From: Psychrobacillus lasiicapitis
GTDB taxonomy: Bacteria > Bacillota > Bacilli > Bacillales_A > Planococcaceae
Direction: 5' to 3'
Assembly (NCBI RefSeq): GCF_006861795.1
Contig: NZ_VDGH01000001.1
Coordinates: 128,117 to 192,116 of the forward strand
DNA: 64,000 nt
The notes under the pieces were generated by a model. The model had not been told where the DNA came from. It was given only the letters and a program-made list of their open reading frames with translations, and did not search any database. A program made the position numbers and the translations under genes. Positions 29,497 to 39,269 of this stretch are shown one piece after another. Numbering within the stretch: the stretch's first letter is position 1; every line of letters begins with the position of its first letter.

Positions 29497-30816
29497 TTAT
29501 TCAACCTCTACAGAATGAAGAGTATCTGCAGGGTTATTTTTTGGACCAATAATTATATAAAGAATACTACCAACAATAAATCCGACAATTGCTGGTACTA
29601 ACCAACTAAAACCATCTGAACTTAAAGGTAATTTTGCAATAATGTCAGTCAAAAAAGGAATCGTTAATCCTAATGAGGCTATCGTTTCAAATAGACTTAC
29701 GATAAACGTTAATAAAATAGCTCCTTGGTAAGATCCTGGATTTGGAACGAAATGACGGAAAGTTCCTAAAATCACTAATACAATTGCAACTGGATATAAT
29801 GCTGTAAAGATTGGCATTGCATAAGTGATAGCTCCAACGCCAGCAGAACCTATTCCCATACCAACAATACATACAACAGCAACCCATATACGATAGCTTA
29901 GTTTGTTTTTCGTTAAGTCATTCAAGAAATCAGCGATTACCGTAATTACTCCGATAGCGGAAGTTAAACACGCTAATGCAATTGCTGCTGCTAGAGCAAT
30001 AGAACCAAAATTCCCAAGAGATAATTCTATTAAGTTTGATACTAAAGCAGTGTCTTCAATACCACCTTGGAAAAAACCACTACCTGAAGCTCCAAGAAAT
30101 AATAATCCCCCATATATAACTAATAATCCTAAACCAGCGATAAGCGTTCCTGTTATAGCCATCGAACGGGCTTGCCTTCCTTTATAACCAAAAGCAGTTA
30201 TTGCAGCTATAAAGATAGGTGCGCAAAAAATTCCAGTTACGACATCTCCAGTTTGATAAGCACTTATAAAAGCATTGGAGAAAGCATTATTTATTTCTGT
30301 AACAACTGGTACACCGATTGGATCAAAAATACCTTTTCCCACAATAAGCAAAAGTGCTATAACTAACACAGGTGTGAGAATTTTACCTATTTTATCTATA
30401 ACATTAGATTTATCCATAGCAAAATAAAAACAAATGGCAAAAAACACAATAATCGTGACTAGAGAGGGAACCTTTGGAAACAGCTGGTGAACCCCTAACT
30501 CATGCGTTGTTGCAGACATACGTGGAATAGTCACGAACATTCCAATACCAACCATTAATAATAAATTAAACACTTTATAAAACCATGGACTAATCGGTCT
30601 TGTTAAATCTTCAAATTTTCCTCCTGCATTTAAAATGGCAACGACTGCTAAAAGTGGTAAAACAATGCCTGTGATACAAAACCCTATTAATGCGAACACC
30701 CATTCAGTGCCAGAAACATTTCCAATAGACGCTGGGAATATTAAATTACCAGCACCAAAAAATATCGCAAATAATGCGGATCCCACTATCATGCTATGTT
30801 GAATAGATTTTTTCAT
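29497..30816 (-). CDS. brnQ: Branched-chain amino acid:cation symporter
   Basis: Membrane transporter of the LIVCS family, 439 aa with about twelve helices. Diagnostic segments: SALFAIFFGAGNLIFPASIG at the N-terminus, LPLLAVVAILNAGG, FVTIPRMSATTHELGV, FAICFYFAMDKSNVIDKIGK and ALACLTSAIGVITVIADFLN. It imports leucine, isoleucine and valine with a cation in known members. First gene of an operon with the amidohydrolase. A regulator of the enhancer-binding type lies just upstream on the same strand, separated by a terminator, and an 8-bp dyad lies in the leader at 30867-30901. Confidence 0.9.
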   Translation of the reverse strand: MKKSIQHSMIVGSALFAIFFGAGNLIFPASIGNVSGTEWVFALIGFCITGIVLPLLAVVAILNAGGKFEDLTRPISPWFYKVFNLLLMVGIGMFVTIPRMSATTHELGVHQLFPKVPSLVTIIVFFAICFYFAMDKSNVIDKIGKILTPVLVIALLLIVGKGIFDPIGVPVVTEINNAFSNAFISAYQTGDVVTGIFCAPIFIAAITAFGYKGRQARSMAITGTLIAGLGLLVIYGGLLFLGASGSGFFQGGIEDTALVSNLIELSLGNFGSIALAAAIALACLTSAIGVITVIADFLNDLTKNKLSYRIWVAVVCIVGMGIGSAGVGAITYAMPIFTALYPVAIVLVILGTFRHFVPNPGSYQGAILLTFIVSLFETIASLGLTIPFLTDIIAKLPLSSDGFSWLVPAIVGFIVGSILYIIIGPKNNPADTLHSVEVE

Positions 30817-30866
30817 TCCATTTCCCCTCTTCTCTTTCTATCCCCATTGAAAACCCTTACAAAATA

Positions 30867-30901
30867 ATTGACTTTTTAAGCATCTAATTGTAGAAGTCAA
30901 T
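30867..30901. promoter_or_regulatory. Dyad in the brnQ leader, candidate operator
   Basis: ATTGACTT and AAGTCAAT flank a 19-base spacer, between the regulator's terminator and brnQ. It could bind a dimeric regulator. No clear -24/-12 (GG-N10-GC) sigma-54 promoter was found nearby. Confidence 0.4.
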
Positions 30902-30953
30902 GTTTTAATTTTCTAATAGTTGATTTTATCTTAATCAATAATGTCCAATAAAA

Positions 30954-30981
30954 AAAGGAGGTAAATTTTTCACCCCCTTTG
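30954..30981 (-). terminator. Terminator of the regulator gene
   Basis: On the minus strand AAAGGGGGT pairs with ACCTCCTTT (one G-U), followed by TTTTTTT, 13 bases past the regulator stop. A perfect 18-base palindrome, GGTAAAAATATTTTTACC, adjoins it at 30981-30998. Confidence 0.72.
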
Positions 30982-30993
30982 GTAAAAATATTT

Positions 30994-32358
30994 TTACCTC
31001 AATTCGTATTTTTCCATTTTATATTTTAATAATTGTTTTGATATTCCTAATCTTCTGGCGGTTTCTGCAAGTTTTCCTCCAGTCTTACTTAGCTCTATCA
31101 CAATAAGGTTTTTTTCATATTCCTCCACTTTATCCTTTAAGTTAAAGTTATCTTCGGAAATAGTTATTTTCTCCAATACACTGGAGTAGTTTCTTATTTT
31201 TGCTGGAATATCATATAAGTGTATCTCTTTTGAGCTAGCATTATTATACGCGGTTTCTATTGCATTCTTAAGTTCTCTTACATTACCCGGCCAATTATAT
31301 TGTTGAAAAGCCAGTAATACTTGATCATCCAATTTTTCAATTTTGATTTGCATATGACGATTATAAAATTCGATAAAATAATGAATAAGTGCAGTAATAT
31401 CCTCCTTCCGGTCAGATAATGGTGGCAAATCTAATTGAAAGACACTTAATCGGTAGTACAAATCTTCTCGTAATAGTTTTTCTCTCATTAATTTTTCAGG
31501 ATTTTCGTTGGTAGCTGCAATTACACGTATATTCAAGTGAATATCCTGTTTTCCACCTACACGTCGGATTAGTTTGTCCTCAATTACTTTTAATAATTTT
31601 GCTTGGAGCTTAATATCTAAAGCACTAATTTCATCTAGAAAGATTGTTCCTCCGTTTGCTTGCTCTAAGATACCGAGTATATCAGGTGTGGAGGTTAATG
31701 GATCTGTCTCCGTTCCAAACAGTATATGTTCTATGAAAGTGGGAGGTATTTCACCACAATTTATCGAGATAAATGGTTGAGTATATCTACTACTTAAATT
31801 ATGAATGGACTGTGCAATAATTTCTTTTCCGGTTCCTGTTTGGCCATTTATTAGGATAGTCGAATCGGTAATAGAGACCTTGCGTACTTTATTCTTTATT
31901 TCTTCCATCACACTACTCTGTGAAATTAAATTGTCAATTGTATAAATGGTATTATTTTTTCTATACATTTTATGACTTGCAAATTGATCAAGTAATTGTA
32001 TATCTTCTTTCTGGTAGTAGTGCTTTGAAAATTCAATAGCTCCTACTATGGAAGTTCCATTATGAATAGGAAAAGTAGAGCTTCTTGAAGTATATGTGAA
32101 GCCATTATTGGATGTTAGTTCTTGCTTTGCATTCCATAACGGTTTACCAGTTCTTAATACTGTCATTAAAGTACTATCTTCTATCGATAAGTTTTTATAA
32201 AAGGATGTCACACTTTTTCTTAAAAACTCTTCGGGTTTGAGACCTAGATGCTTTAATATATGCAAATCAGCTAAATCATAAAAGATTGTAATGCCATTTG
32301 CATCTACTACTAACACATTGTCATAATCAGATAAATGATTTAGTTCTGCAAAACTCAT
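30994..32358 (-). CDS. Enhancer-binding-protein-like regulator with altered GAFTGA loop
   Basis: Transcription regulator of 454 aa built like RocR/BkdR-type activators. It has an N-terminal PAS-like sensor (about 10-120), an AAA+ domain with Walker A GQTGTGKE (172-179) and Walker B GGTIFLDEI (236-244), a REDLYYRL sensor segment, WPGNVREL, and a C-terminal Fis-type HTH (KLAETARRLGISKQLLKYKM). The loop that contacts sigma-54, normally GAFTGA, reads DPLTST at 219-224, so classic sigma-54 activation is doubtful. It lies upstream of brnQ/amidohydrolase and 31 bases downstream of a kinase-like gene; it probably controls the former. ATG at 32358 follows AAAGGATGG. Confidence 0.85.
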   Translation of the reverse strand: MSFAELNHLSDYDNVLVVDANGITIFYDLADLHILKHLGLKPEEFLRKSVTSFYKNLSIEDSTLMTVLRTGKPLWNAKQELTSNNGFTYTSRSSTFPIHNGTSIVGAIEFSKHYYQKEDIQLLDQFASHKMYRKNNTIYTIDNLISQSSVMEEIKNKVRKVSITDSTILINGQTGTGKEIIAQSIHNLSSRYTQPFISINCGEIPPTFIEHILFGTETDPLTSTPDILGILEQANGGTIFLDEISALDIKLQAKLLKVIEDKLIRRVGGKQDIHLNIRVIAATNENPEKLMREKLLREDLYYRLSVFQLDLPPLSDRKEDITALIHYFIEFYNRHMQIKIEKLDDQVLLAFQQYNWPGNVRELKNAIETAYNNASSKEIHLYDIPAKIRNYSSVLEKITISEDNFNLKDKVEEYEKNLIVIELSKTGGKLAETARRLGISKQLLKYKMEKYELR

Positions 32359-32389
32359 TTATTTGTCCATCCTTTCAATTGCTAAACCC

Positions 32390-33310
32390 TCAACTATCTA
32401 ATTTATCAAGACCTCTTAACTCTTCAAACCACTTTGCACATCTAAATGAATTTTCCCAATTCGGATCATTGTCTTCTAAGCCCCAACAAGCGTATAACAT
32501 GGACATGGCGACAGCTGCTTTTAGGAGTCGATCATTATCTAATTGCATTTCTTCGCTAAGTAAGCTAACTCTCTGCTTTAATAATTGTTTTGGATTGAAT
32601 GTATCTATTAACTGATTTGTTAAAAATGAAACAAAATCAAAATAAGGATCTCCAATTACTCCCTTCGGATCAATAGCTATCCATCCATATTCATCCGAGA
32701 ATAATATATTCTCGTGATGCAAATCGCCATGTAAAAGCTCGATTCCTTCGGAAGAATTGGTAATTTCGTAAGCATAATTTTTGGCGAGTTGAATTTTTTC
32801 CGTAGAAATAAGTCCTTCGTTTCTTGGATAAACTTCTAAGTAACGGTCGAAAGCCTGCATCCAATCCTCAACCGTTGGATGATTTGCGTTTTTTTCAACC
32901 TTTCTCCGTATGTCAGTCCAAACCTTTACAAAATGCTTAATAGCAAGTCTTTCTTCAACTCCTGCAAGCATAGTACCAGGCAGTAAATGTTCTAGAAGCA
33001 TTACACCATCTGTCGAATCCGTTTTTAAAAGTTGAACACAGCCTTCACCATCATACGTCTGAAGTGTACGAATTTCATTTTTAAAATCATAATTTGGCAC
33101 ACCAAGCTTCAAAATTGCTCGGTTTCCATATTCACCTTTTACTTTTAGCACATAATTATACGATAAGTTTTCTACTGGACCTACGGATTGAAGATTCCAT
33201 TTTTCCAGATACGTTTGAACAATCGAGTCCAATTCACTTAGCCATTCTTTTCCTACATTTCCAAAAGCACCAGTTACTTTCTGTACAAACTCATTTGGAT
33301 ATTTCATCAT
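32390..33310 (-). CDS. Streptomycin 6-kinase-like aminoglycoside phosphotransferase
   Basis: Kinase-fold small-molecule phosphotransferase, 306 aa, of the APH(6)/hydroxyurea-resistance type. It has the catalytic loop LLHGDLHHENIL (near residue 195) and the metal site WIAIDPKGVIGDPYFDF, as in StrB-like proteins. The N-lobe is poorly conserved. Chromosomal relatives in soil bacilli often have unknown natural substrates, so true streptomycin resistance is uncertain. Start ATG at 33310 after GAGGTGTGTC. Gap to the downstream regulator gene is 31 bases, so they may be co-transcribed. Confidence 0.82.
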   Translation of the reverse strand: MMKYPNEFVQKVTGAFGNVGKEWLSELDSIVQTYLEKWNLQSVGPVENLSYNYVLKVKGEYGNRAILKLGVPNYDFKNEIRTLQTYDGEGCVQLLKTDSTDGVMLLEHLLPGTMLAGVEERLAIKHFVKVWTDIRRKVEKNANHPTVEDWMQAFDRYLEVYPRNEGLISTEKIQLAKNYAYEITNSSEGIELLHGDLHHENILFSDEYGWIAIDPKGVIGDPYFDFVSFLTNQLIDTFNPKQLLKQRVSLLSEEMQLDNDRLLKAAVAMSMLYACWGLEDNDPNWENSFRCAKWFEELRGLDKLDS

Positions 33311-33559
33311 CTTATAGACACACCTCTACATTCTTCAATAAATAAAATCTCCCTTAAATATGCTCTTTATATTATTTCATTATCGTACACGTTTTAACTC
33401 CTATCAATATATTTATATTCTAAGTCTCTTAAGTTTTCTCATTTCAATACAGTCCTTACCCTCAAAAAATATTTTATTTTGTTTTGTTTAGAACAATGTT
33501 AAACTGATACGATGAATAAAAACAAATGAAATGGAAAGATAGATGAGGTGAACAATTTA

Positions 33560-35017
33560 GTGTTAGAAAAAATAAAGAAAGAATGGTTTTCCAATGTGAG
33601 AGCGGACATCTTATCTGGAGCTGTAGTAGCGTTAGCACTCATCCCAGAAGCAATTGCTTTCTCTATTATTGCTGGTGTTGATCCGATGGTTGGATTATAC
33701 GCTTCGTTCCTAATAGCAGTTACGATTGCATTCGTTGGAGGAAGACCTGCTATGATTTCTGCAGCTACAGGTGCAATGGCTCTATTGATGGTCCCACTTG
33801 TAAAAGAGTATGGACATGATTATTTACTAGCAGCGACTGTTTTAACAGGTGTTATTCAAATCCTATTTGGTGTTTTTAAAATAGCAAAGCTCATGAAGTT
33901 TATTCCTCGAGCTGTGATGATTGGTTTTGTCAACGCATTGGCCATCCTAGTTTTCTTAGCTCAAGTTCCACATATTCTAGGAGAGTCCACTGTGACATAT
34001 GTTTTTGTAGGGATTACATTAGTCATCGTATACGTGCTTCCTAGATTTGTACAATCTATACCTGCCCCGCTTATTGCGATTGTTGTTCTTACAGCGGTTA
34101 CTTTGTATGCTGGAATAGATATGAAAGTGGTTGGTGATCTTGGAGGAATTACGAAATCCTTGCCTGAATTTTTTATTCCGAATATCCCTTTCAATTTTGA
34201 AACACTTGCTATTGTATTCCCGTACTCCATTGCCCTAGCGATTGTCGGTTTATTAGAATCCTTACTAACTGCGTCAATCGTGGATGATATGACAGGAACT
34301 GATAGTAATAAGAATAAAGAAGCAAAGGGACAAGGTATTGCCAATATCGTTACTGGTTTCTTTGGAGGAATGGCTGGATGTGCAATGATTGGTCAATCCG
34401 TCATAAATGTGAAGTCAGGCGGGCGTGGAAGACTGTCTACGTTTGTTGCAGGTTTGTTTTTAATGTTTTTAATCCTTGTTTTAGGAGATTTAGTAGTACA
34501 AATTCCAATGCCAGTTCTTGTAGGTATTATGATAATGGTTTGTATCGGTACTTTCGACTGGTCTTCTTTTACTTACTTACGTAAAGCTCCTCGCACGGAT
34601 GCAATTGTGATGCTTGCAACTGTCATAATCGTTGTAGCAACACATGATTTATCCAAAGGGGTTATAGCAGGAGTTATCTTAAGTGCAATCTTTTTTGTAG
34701 CAAAGATAGCGAAAATTAAAGTGACGGAAAACTATATGAATGATCACGCCCACTTTAAGATTGAAGGTCAATTATTTTTCGCTTCTGTAGAGGATTTTGT
34801 CGATGCATTTAACTACTCCATAGAAAGCACAAATGTTATTATCGACTTTAGACAATCGCATGTTTGGGATGATTCTGCTGTCGGTGCTATAGATAAAGTT
34901 GTTAATAAATATAATGAGAACAAAAACAATGTAACCATTAAAGGACTAGACTCTTCTAGTGAAAAGTTAGTTGAAAAACTTACTATTCACAATAAATCGT
35001 TTGTGATTTCCGATTAA
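33560..35017 (+). CDS. SulP-family anion transporter with STAS domain
   Basis: Membrane transporter of 485 aa in the SLC26/SulP family (sulphate, bicarbonate or related anions). It has about twelve helices: [20 protein letters not shown] (helix 1), [48 protein letters not shown] and [21 protein letters not shown] short C-terminal STAS domain (about 400-485) follows. A GTG at 33560 is preferred as start because GAGGTG lies eight bases before it; the GTG at 33548 overlaps that site. A UspA gene follows after 21 bases, a pairing seen in many SulP operons. The substrate is not predictable. Confidence 0.88.
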   Translation: MLEKIKKEWFSNVRADILSGAVVALALIPEAIAFSIIAGVDPMVGLYASFLIAVTIAFVGGRPAMISAATGAMALLMVPLVKEYGHDYLLAATVLTGVIQILFGVFKIAKLMKFIPRAVMIGFVNALAILVFLAQVPHILGESTVTYVFVGITLVIVYVLPRFVQSIPAPLIAIVVLTAVTLYAGIDMKVVGDLGGITKSLPEFFIPNIPFNFETLAIVFPYSIALAIVGLLESLLTASIVDDMTGTDSNKNKEAKGQGIANIVTGFFGGMAGCAMIGQSVINVKSGGRGRLSTFVAGLFLMFLILVLGDLVVQIPMPVLVGIMIMVCIGTFDWSSFTYLRKAPRTDAIVMLATVIIVVATHDLSKGVIAGVILSAIFFVAKIAKIKVTENYMNDHAHFKIEGQLFFASVEDFVDAFNYSIESTNVIIDFRQSHVWDDSAVGAIDKVVNKYNENKNNVTIKGLDSSSEKLVEKLTIHNKSFVISD

Positions 35018-35038
35018 CTATTTATGGAGGTGCTCAAA

Positions 35039-35458
35039 ATGTATGAAAAAATTTTGTTAGCAGTTGATGGTTCGGAAAACTCACTTCGAGCAGCCGAGGA
35101 AGTTATAAAAATAGCTTCTATGAATGCTGAATGTACAGTAGATGTAGTATATGTAGTGGACTTCTCCAAGTCAAAGAATGAGATATTGCACACGCAAGGA
35201 AGAGAAGAACTCGATTTTTCACGTCGTCAAAGATTATTCCCTGTACAAGAACTGTTACAAGTGAAAAATATTCCATACACAACTAACATTTTACGAGGTG
35301 AACCTGGCCCAACTATTATTAAGTACGCAAATGAACATGCTTTTGAATTAGTCGTTATCGGTTCGAGAGGCTTAAATGGATTGCAAGAAATGGTACTTGG
35401 AAGTGTGAGTCATAAAGTAGGCAAAAGAGTCAACTGTCCTGTATTAATAGTTAAATAA
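35039..35458 (+). CDS. Universal stress protein, UspA family
   Basis: A cytoplasmic 139-residue UspA protein. It opens with YEKILLAVDGSENSLRAAEE (first strand and helix) and has the ATP-binding-type motif VVIGSRGLNGLQEMVLGSVS (G-x2-G-x9-G-S) near residue 110, ending VNCPVLIVK. The ATG at 35039 has GGAGGTG eight bases upstream; a start at 35024 lies inside that site. It shares an operon with the SulP transporter and may modulate it or respond to energy state; that link is inference. Confidence 0.9.
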   Translation: MYEKILLAVDGSENSLRAAEEVIKIASMNAECTVDVVYVVDFSKSKNEILHTQGREELDFSRRQRLFPVQELLQVKNIPYTTNILRGEPGPTIIKYANEHAFELVVIGSRGLNGLQEMVLGSVSHKVGKRVNCPVLIVK

Positions 35459-35468
35459 GTATAAAAAT

Positions 35469-35502
35469 GTACCCTGCCTATATTAAAAGGCAGGGTTTTT
35501 TA
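35469..35502. terminator. Bidirectional terminator between sulP-usp and ger operon 2
   Basis: ACCCTGCC/GGCAGGGT stem followed by TTTTTT on the plus strand. On the minus strand the ger operon ends 17 bases before it. Confidence 0.85.
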
Positions 35503-35518
35503 ATCAATAAATATTTAG

Positions 35519-36634
35519 TTACGATGCTTTCGTAACTTTTTTCAATTGTTTTTTTCGTATAGCATATACAATTACCATCAAAAGGGGCAAAAGGAATCCA
35601 ATCGTTAAGGAAAAATATAGTCCTATAGTCGTCTCAAATTTCTGTTGATCCACTACGTTAGGATAAACAATTAGCGAAAGGATCACCACTATCATCCCTA
35701 ACGGATAAGTTAAAGCCCGATAATCTCTCAAGTTGAAAATTTGTGCCAACCCATAAACGGATGCATAAAAATAAAGGACCATTTTAAAATAGAGACTAAT
35801 AATCCAAAGCGTCCCCATTAGGGCTTCTACTCGGTTAATATAATTTCCGATATTTATCTTTTTAGCCAATCCATAGCTTGGAAACATCTGTCTTGCTGTT
35901 AAATCAGCTCCCAACACGAGGATACACAAAAGCGTGATTATTATAATAACTATTCCTGCTATTAAATTTCCAATTAAAAAATATTTCTGCGCGGATTTAG
36001 GTTTGTTTATAAAGGCCGGGAAAATCATTAATAAACTTACTGCATTTACTGAAGAAACAACAATTAATAGTAACGATGAACGGGCTAAACTTTTAATGTT
36101 TACCTCCCATACGGGCTGAAGGTTTTCAAATTGAATTTGAGGTACAATAAAAATCACTAATATAATAAAAAGGAGGAAGAAAACACCAATAAAAATTTCT
36201 GCAGAACGAGCGATTGTCTCAAGTCCAAGTCGAACTCCCATTACCAAAATACCCGCCATAAGTATATTAGTGGCTGCTATAGGTGTATTCGACATTTGAT
36301 GAGTGGTAAGAAATGTCCCAGAATTATACAAAAGAATAGCAGTATATAAAAGGGTCATGCATACAAACAAGAAAGAAAAGGATTTACCTAACCATTTTCC
36401 AAAAAGAGTCTCATTCATCTGAACAAAAGTAAGGTTTGGAAAAAAAAGACTTATTTTTGTGAAAAACCATACAATCAAAAGTCCGATTCCCGTTCCAAAT
36501 ATTGCGGCAATCCATGCGTCCTGCTTAGAGTCGGAAGCTAAAGCAGATGGAACAATTAAGATACTCGTACCAATCGTAAATAAGATGACTAATACTAGAA
36601 ATTGGTACGAGTTTATTTTTACGTTTGGCAACAT
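35519..36634 (-). CDS. Spore germination receptor B subunit, second of two tandem copies
   Basis: A 371-residue endospore permease with about ten helices, last gene of the minus-strand ger operon. It begins VKINSYQFLVLVILFTIGTS and shares most residues with the B gene just upstream (36685-37794), for example LTFVQMNETLFGKW and PSYGLAKKINIGNYINRVEA. It is thus a recent tandem duplicate. It probably competes with or substitutes for the first B subunit and may widen germinant specificity. Start ATG at 36634 follows GGAGAGATGGAAC. No frameshift or missing helix is visible, so both copies look functional. Confidence 0.9.
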   Translation of the reverse strand: MLPNVKINSYQFLVLVILFTIGTSILIVPSALASDSKQDAWIAAIFGTGIGLLIVWFFTKISLFFPNLTFVQMNETLFGKWLGKSFSFLFVCMTLLYTAILLYNSGTFLTTHQMSNTPIAATNILMAGILVMGVRLGLETIARSAEIFIGVFFLLFIILVIFIVPQIQFENLQPVWEVNIKSLARSSLLLIVVSSVNAVSLLMIFPAFINKPKSAQKYFLIGNLIAGIVIIIITLLCILVLGADLTARQMFPSYGLAKKINIGNYINRVEALMGTLWIISLYFKMVLYFYASVYGLAQIFNLRDYRALTYPLGMIVVILSLIVYPNVVDQQKFETTIGLYFSLTIGFLLPLLMVIVYAIRKKQLKKVTKAS

Positions 36635-36684
36635 TTACTGTTCCATCTCTCCTTTCGCTCTGACTTACCCGAAATAATAAGTTT

Positions 36685-37794
36685 TTAAGAACCACCATCT
36701 TTTTTAAATTGTTTTTTTCGTATTGCATATACGAATACCATCAAAAGGGGTAAAAGTAGTCCGATCAACAATGAAATATATATAGCTATAGTGGTATCAA
36801 ATTGTTCTTGTTCCATCACATTAGAAAAAAGTGTGAGCGATAGAACAACGACAATAATCCCTAACGGGTAGGTTAACGAACGATATTCTTTCAAGTTGCA
36901 AATTTGCGCTATGCCTAAAGCCGTTGCATAGAAATAAAGAACCATTTTAATATAAAGACCAATAATCCAGAGAGCTGCCATTAAAGCCTCTACTCGATTC
37001 ACAAAATTCCCAACGTTTATCTTTTTGGCCAATCCATAGCTTGGATATATTTGTCTAGCAGTTGCATCGGATCCTAAGACGAAAATGCACAAAATGGTGA
37101 TGATGCTGACAACTAGTCCACCTATTAAGTTTCCAATAAAAAAGGATTTTTTTGCTTGTTTAGGTTGGTTAATTAAAGCCGGGAAAATCATTAATAAACT
37201 AACAGCATTGACAGAAGTCACGACGAGCATTAATAGGGAAGATTGAGCGATATCTTTTATATTTCTCTCAAATATTGGCTCAATATTCTCAAATTTGATT
37301 TCAGAAGAGATAAAAATGACTAATAATATAAATAGGGAGAAAAATATAACAATAAAAATTTCTGCAGAACGAGCGAATGTCTCAAGTCCAAGACGGACCG
37401 CCATTACTAATATTAAAGCCATAAGAATATTAGTCGCTGCCATTGGTGTATTTGGTATTAAATGCGTAGTAAGAAATGAACCAGAATAATACAATAAAAT
37501 AGCAGTAAATAGTAGATTTAGGAATACAAATAAGCAAGAAAAGAATTTACCTATCCATTTTCCAAAAAGAGTTTCATTCATCTGAACAAAGGTAAGGGTA
37601 GGAAACCAAAGACCTATTTTTGTGAAAAGCCATACGATTAATAGTCCGATTCCTGTACTTATTAATGCTGCTATCCAAGCGTCTTGCTTCGATTTTGCGG
37701 CTAAAGCTGATGGTCCGACTAAGATGCTCGTACCAATCGAAAATAAGATAACTAAAACTAAAAATTGATAAGAATTTATTTTAACTTTTTGCAT
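36685..37794 (-). CDS. Spore germination receptor B subunit, first of two tandem copies
   Basis: A 369-residue endospore permease of the spore inner membrane with about ten helices. The N-terminus reads VKINSYQFLVLVILFSIGTS; later come KSKQDAWIAALISTGIGLLI (the conserved DAW before helix 2) and PSYGLAKKINVGNFVNRVEA. It is followed after 50 bases by a near-identical paralogue. ATG at 37794 has GGTGGAGAG nine bases upstream. It lies 38 bases after the small D-like gene, in the order A-C-D-B-B. Confidence 0.91.
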   Translation of the reverse strand: MQKVKINSYQFLVLVILFSIGTSILVGPSALAAKSKQDAWIAALISTGIGLLIVWLFTKIGLWFPTLTFVQMNETLFGKWIGKFFSCLFVFLNLLFTAILLYYSGSFLTTHLIPNTPMAATNILMALILVMAVRLGLETFARSAEIFIVIFFSLFILLVIFISSEIKFENIEPIFERNIKDIAQSSLLMLVVTSVNAVSLLMIFPALINQPKQAKKSFFIGNLIGGLVVSIITILCIFVLGSDATARQIYPSYGLAKKINVGNFVNRVEALMAALWIIGLYIKMVLYFYATALGIAQICNLKEYRSLTYPLGIIVVVLSLTLFSNVMEQEQFDTTIAIYISLLIGLLLPLLMVFVYAIRKKQFKKDGGS

Positions 37795-37832
37795 CGTATG
37801 TTCTCTCCACCTACCTCTTTGTTCTAATTTAC

Positions 37833-38057
37833 CTAACGAGTTATCGCATCATGTAGTGGCTTAAAAATGAACGTTAAAAAATCTATTGGATTTGGAATAG
37901 ATTTACCAAAACTATGTGCAATACTCATTCCAACGCCAATCGTAAGAATAATTGAAAATACAATTAGCTCTTTTTTATACTTTTTTTTCAAGAGAGATGG
38001 AACTTCAATATATACGATGATGGCAGCTATTATTAGTATTCCTATGCTTTTTAGCAT
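37833..38057 (-). CDS. Germination receptor D-like small membrane protein
   Basis: A 74-residue protein with two membrane helices, about residues 4-20 (IGILIIAAIIVYIEVP) and 32-49 (IVFSIILTIGVGMSIAHS), joined by a basic loop KKKYKKEL. Small two-helix D proteins encoded inside or beside GerA-type operons in Bacillus are known to modulate receptor activity. Size, topology and position between C and B here fit that group. ATG at 38057 follows AAAGGAATAACC, six bases after the gerC stop. The assignment rests on context and topology. Confidence 0.75.
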   Translation of the reverse strand: MLKSIGILIIAAIIVYIEVPSLLKKKYKKELIVFSIILTIGVGMSIAHSFGKSIPNPIDFLTFIFKPLHDAITR

Positions 38058-38063
38058 GTTTGG

Positions 38064-39251
38064 TTATTCCTTTCTCGGTTCAGTAATGGAATTATTTACT
38101 GTACCAGTTTTCCGAAGCTTGACGTCTACTTTAATGGTCACTGGCAATTCTGTAAAATGCTGATTCCACTGATTTTTCAATGATTCCCATTCTTTTGGAT
38201 TTGATCGGTAAATAGCATCTCCAAATCCAAAAATGTCTGCCTCATATTTTTCTTGTACGCTTGTAATAGAGTTGTTAATTGTCTCTTCCACTTCTTTTTC
38301 GTAGATTTTCTCCAACGCTTCAATTGATTCGGGTTTACTAATATCAATTGGACATTCAATCGCCCCTATATTTCCCACTATCTTCACATTGATATCCACT
38401 TCCGGATTTCCATTTTTGACATTGCCTTTAAGTTTTGATTTGAAATCAAGAACTTCTATATTTGCTTTTCCCTCATTAGGGCAAGATATAGCAGCTACAG
38501 TACTTTTAACTTCATTTATAATTCCGTTATAGGCACGGCTTTCATTTTCTGTTAACCAACCCACTAGTTTATCATCTTTAAACACCGCCAAATCATCATA
38601 TTGAATATTAATATTAGACAAAATTGTTTCCAAAGATTGTTTACTTGATCCACCTTCTTGCTTTCCTGTTGCTAGGATACCTGTTAACACGGCTTCTTTT
38701 CCCTCACTTCTTAGATCCACTATTAGCTCATCTATTGTTACCCCTGAGGTAGCTGACCAGTTTTCTTCAGACACTTTAAGTGTGTTAAACATTTTGTTGG
38801 CTGGTATGTTTTCTAGTGGTGTTTGAATGTTCAAAATATGTTCTGCTGTATCTTCCTTTGCTACCACAACATAGAAATCCGAGCGAAATTCCCAATCTCT
38901 AGATATTAAATCTAAGGGGTCTCCAATCCCCTCTTCGGCTACAGATTCACCCAATACAAGCATTCGAAGATGTCCTGGATATATTTTTCTCGGTGAGCTT
39001 TTAGTCATTTTTCGAATGGCTTCATATACAGTTCCTCCTCTAGCTTGAACAAGGGTTACTGGTGAACCCACTTTCCCCCCCGTCAAGGAGACTTCTCCTG
39101 GCACAACGACTTGTGCGGAAATTAGGTATTCGTCTTCTGATTTATCAATACCTAAAGCTAGAGTAATGGCTAGCTCGTTTAATTCTCTCCGATTCCAACA
39201 ACCCGTAAGAATGATGCTAAGAATCAGTAATATAAAGATGCCTCTTTTCAT
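38064..39251 (-). CDS. Spore germination receptor C subunit, lipoprotein (Ger(x)C)
   Basis: C subunit, 395 aa, exported lipoprotein. The signal peptide MKRGIFILLILSIILTGC carries the lipobox LTGC, followed by the classic WNRRELNELAITLALGIDKS. The SPRKIYPGHLRMLVLGESVA stretch and the late DIFGFGDAIYRSNPKEWESL also fit Ger(x)C. It anchors on the outer leaflet of the spore inner membrane and is needed for receptor function in B. subtilis. It lies 18 bases after gerA and six before the D-like gene. Confidence 0.93.
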   Translation of the reverse strand: MKRGIFILLILSIILTGCWNRRELNELAITLALGIDKSEDEYLISAQVVVPGEVSLTGGKVGSPVTLVQARGGTVYEAIRKMTKSSPRKIYPGHLRMLVLGESVAEEGIGDPLDLISRDWEFRSDFYVVVAKEDTAEHILNIQTPLENIPANKMFNTLKVSEENWSATSGVTIDELIVDLRSEGKEAVLTGILATGKQEGGSSKQSLETILSNINIQYDDLAVFKDDKLVGWLTENESRAYNGIINEVKSTVAAISCPNEGKANIEVLDFKSKLKGNVKNGNPEVDINVKIVGNIGAIECPIDISKPESIEALEKIYEKEVEETINNSITSVQEKYEADIFGFGDAIYRSNPKEWESLKNQWNQHFTELPVTIKVDVKLRKTGTVNNSITEPRKE

Positions 39252-39269
39252 TAACCAATCACCCTACTA

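Noticed and set aside
30817-30993. Search for a sigma-54 promoter before brnQ.
   Set aside because: TTGGACATTATTGATT looked suggestive but lacks the GG-N10-GC spacing.
32390-33310. Acquired streptomycin resistance gene.
   Set aside because: Only family-level motifs; no mobile flanks; likely a chromosomal kinase with unknown substrate.
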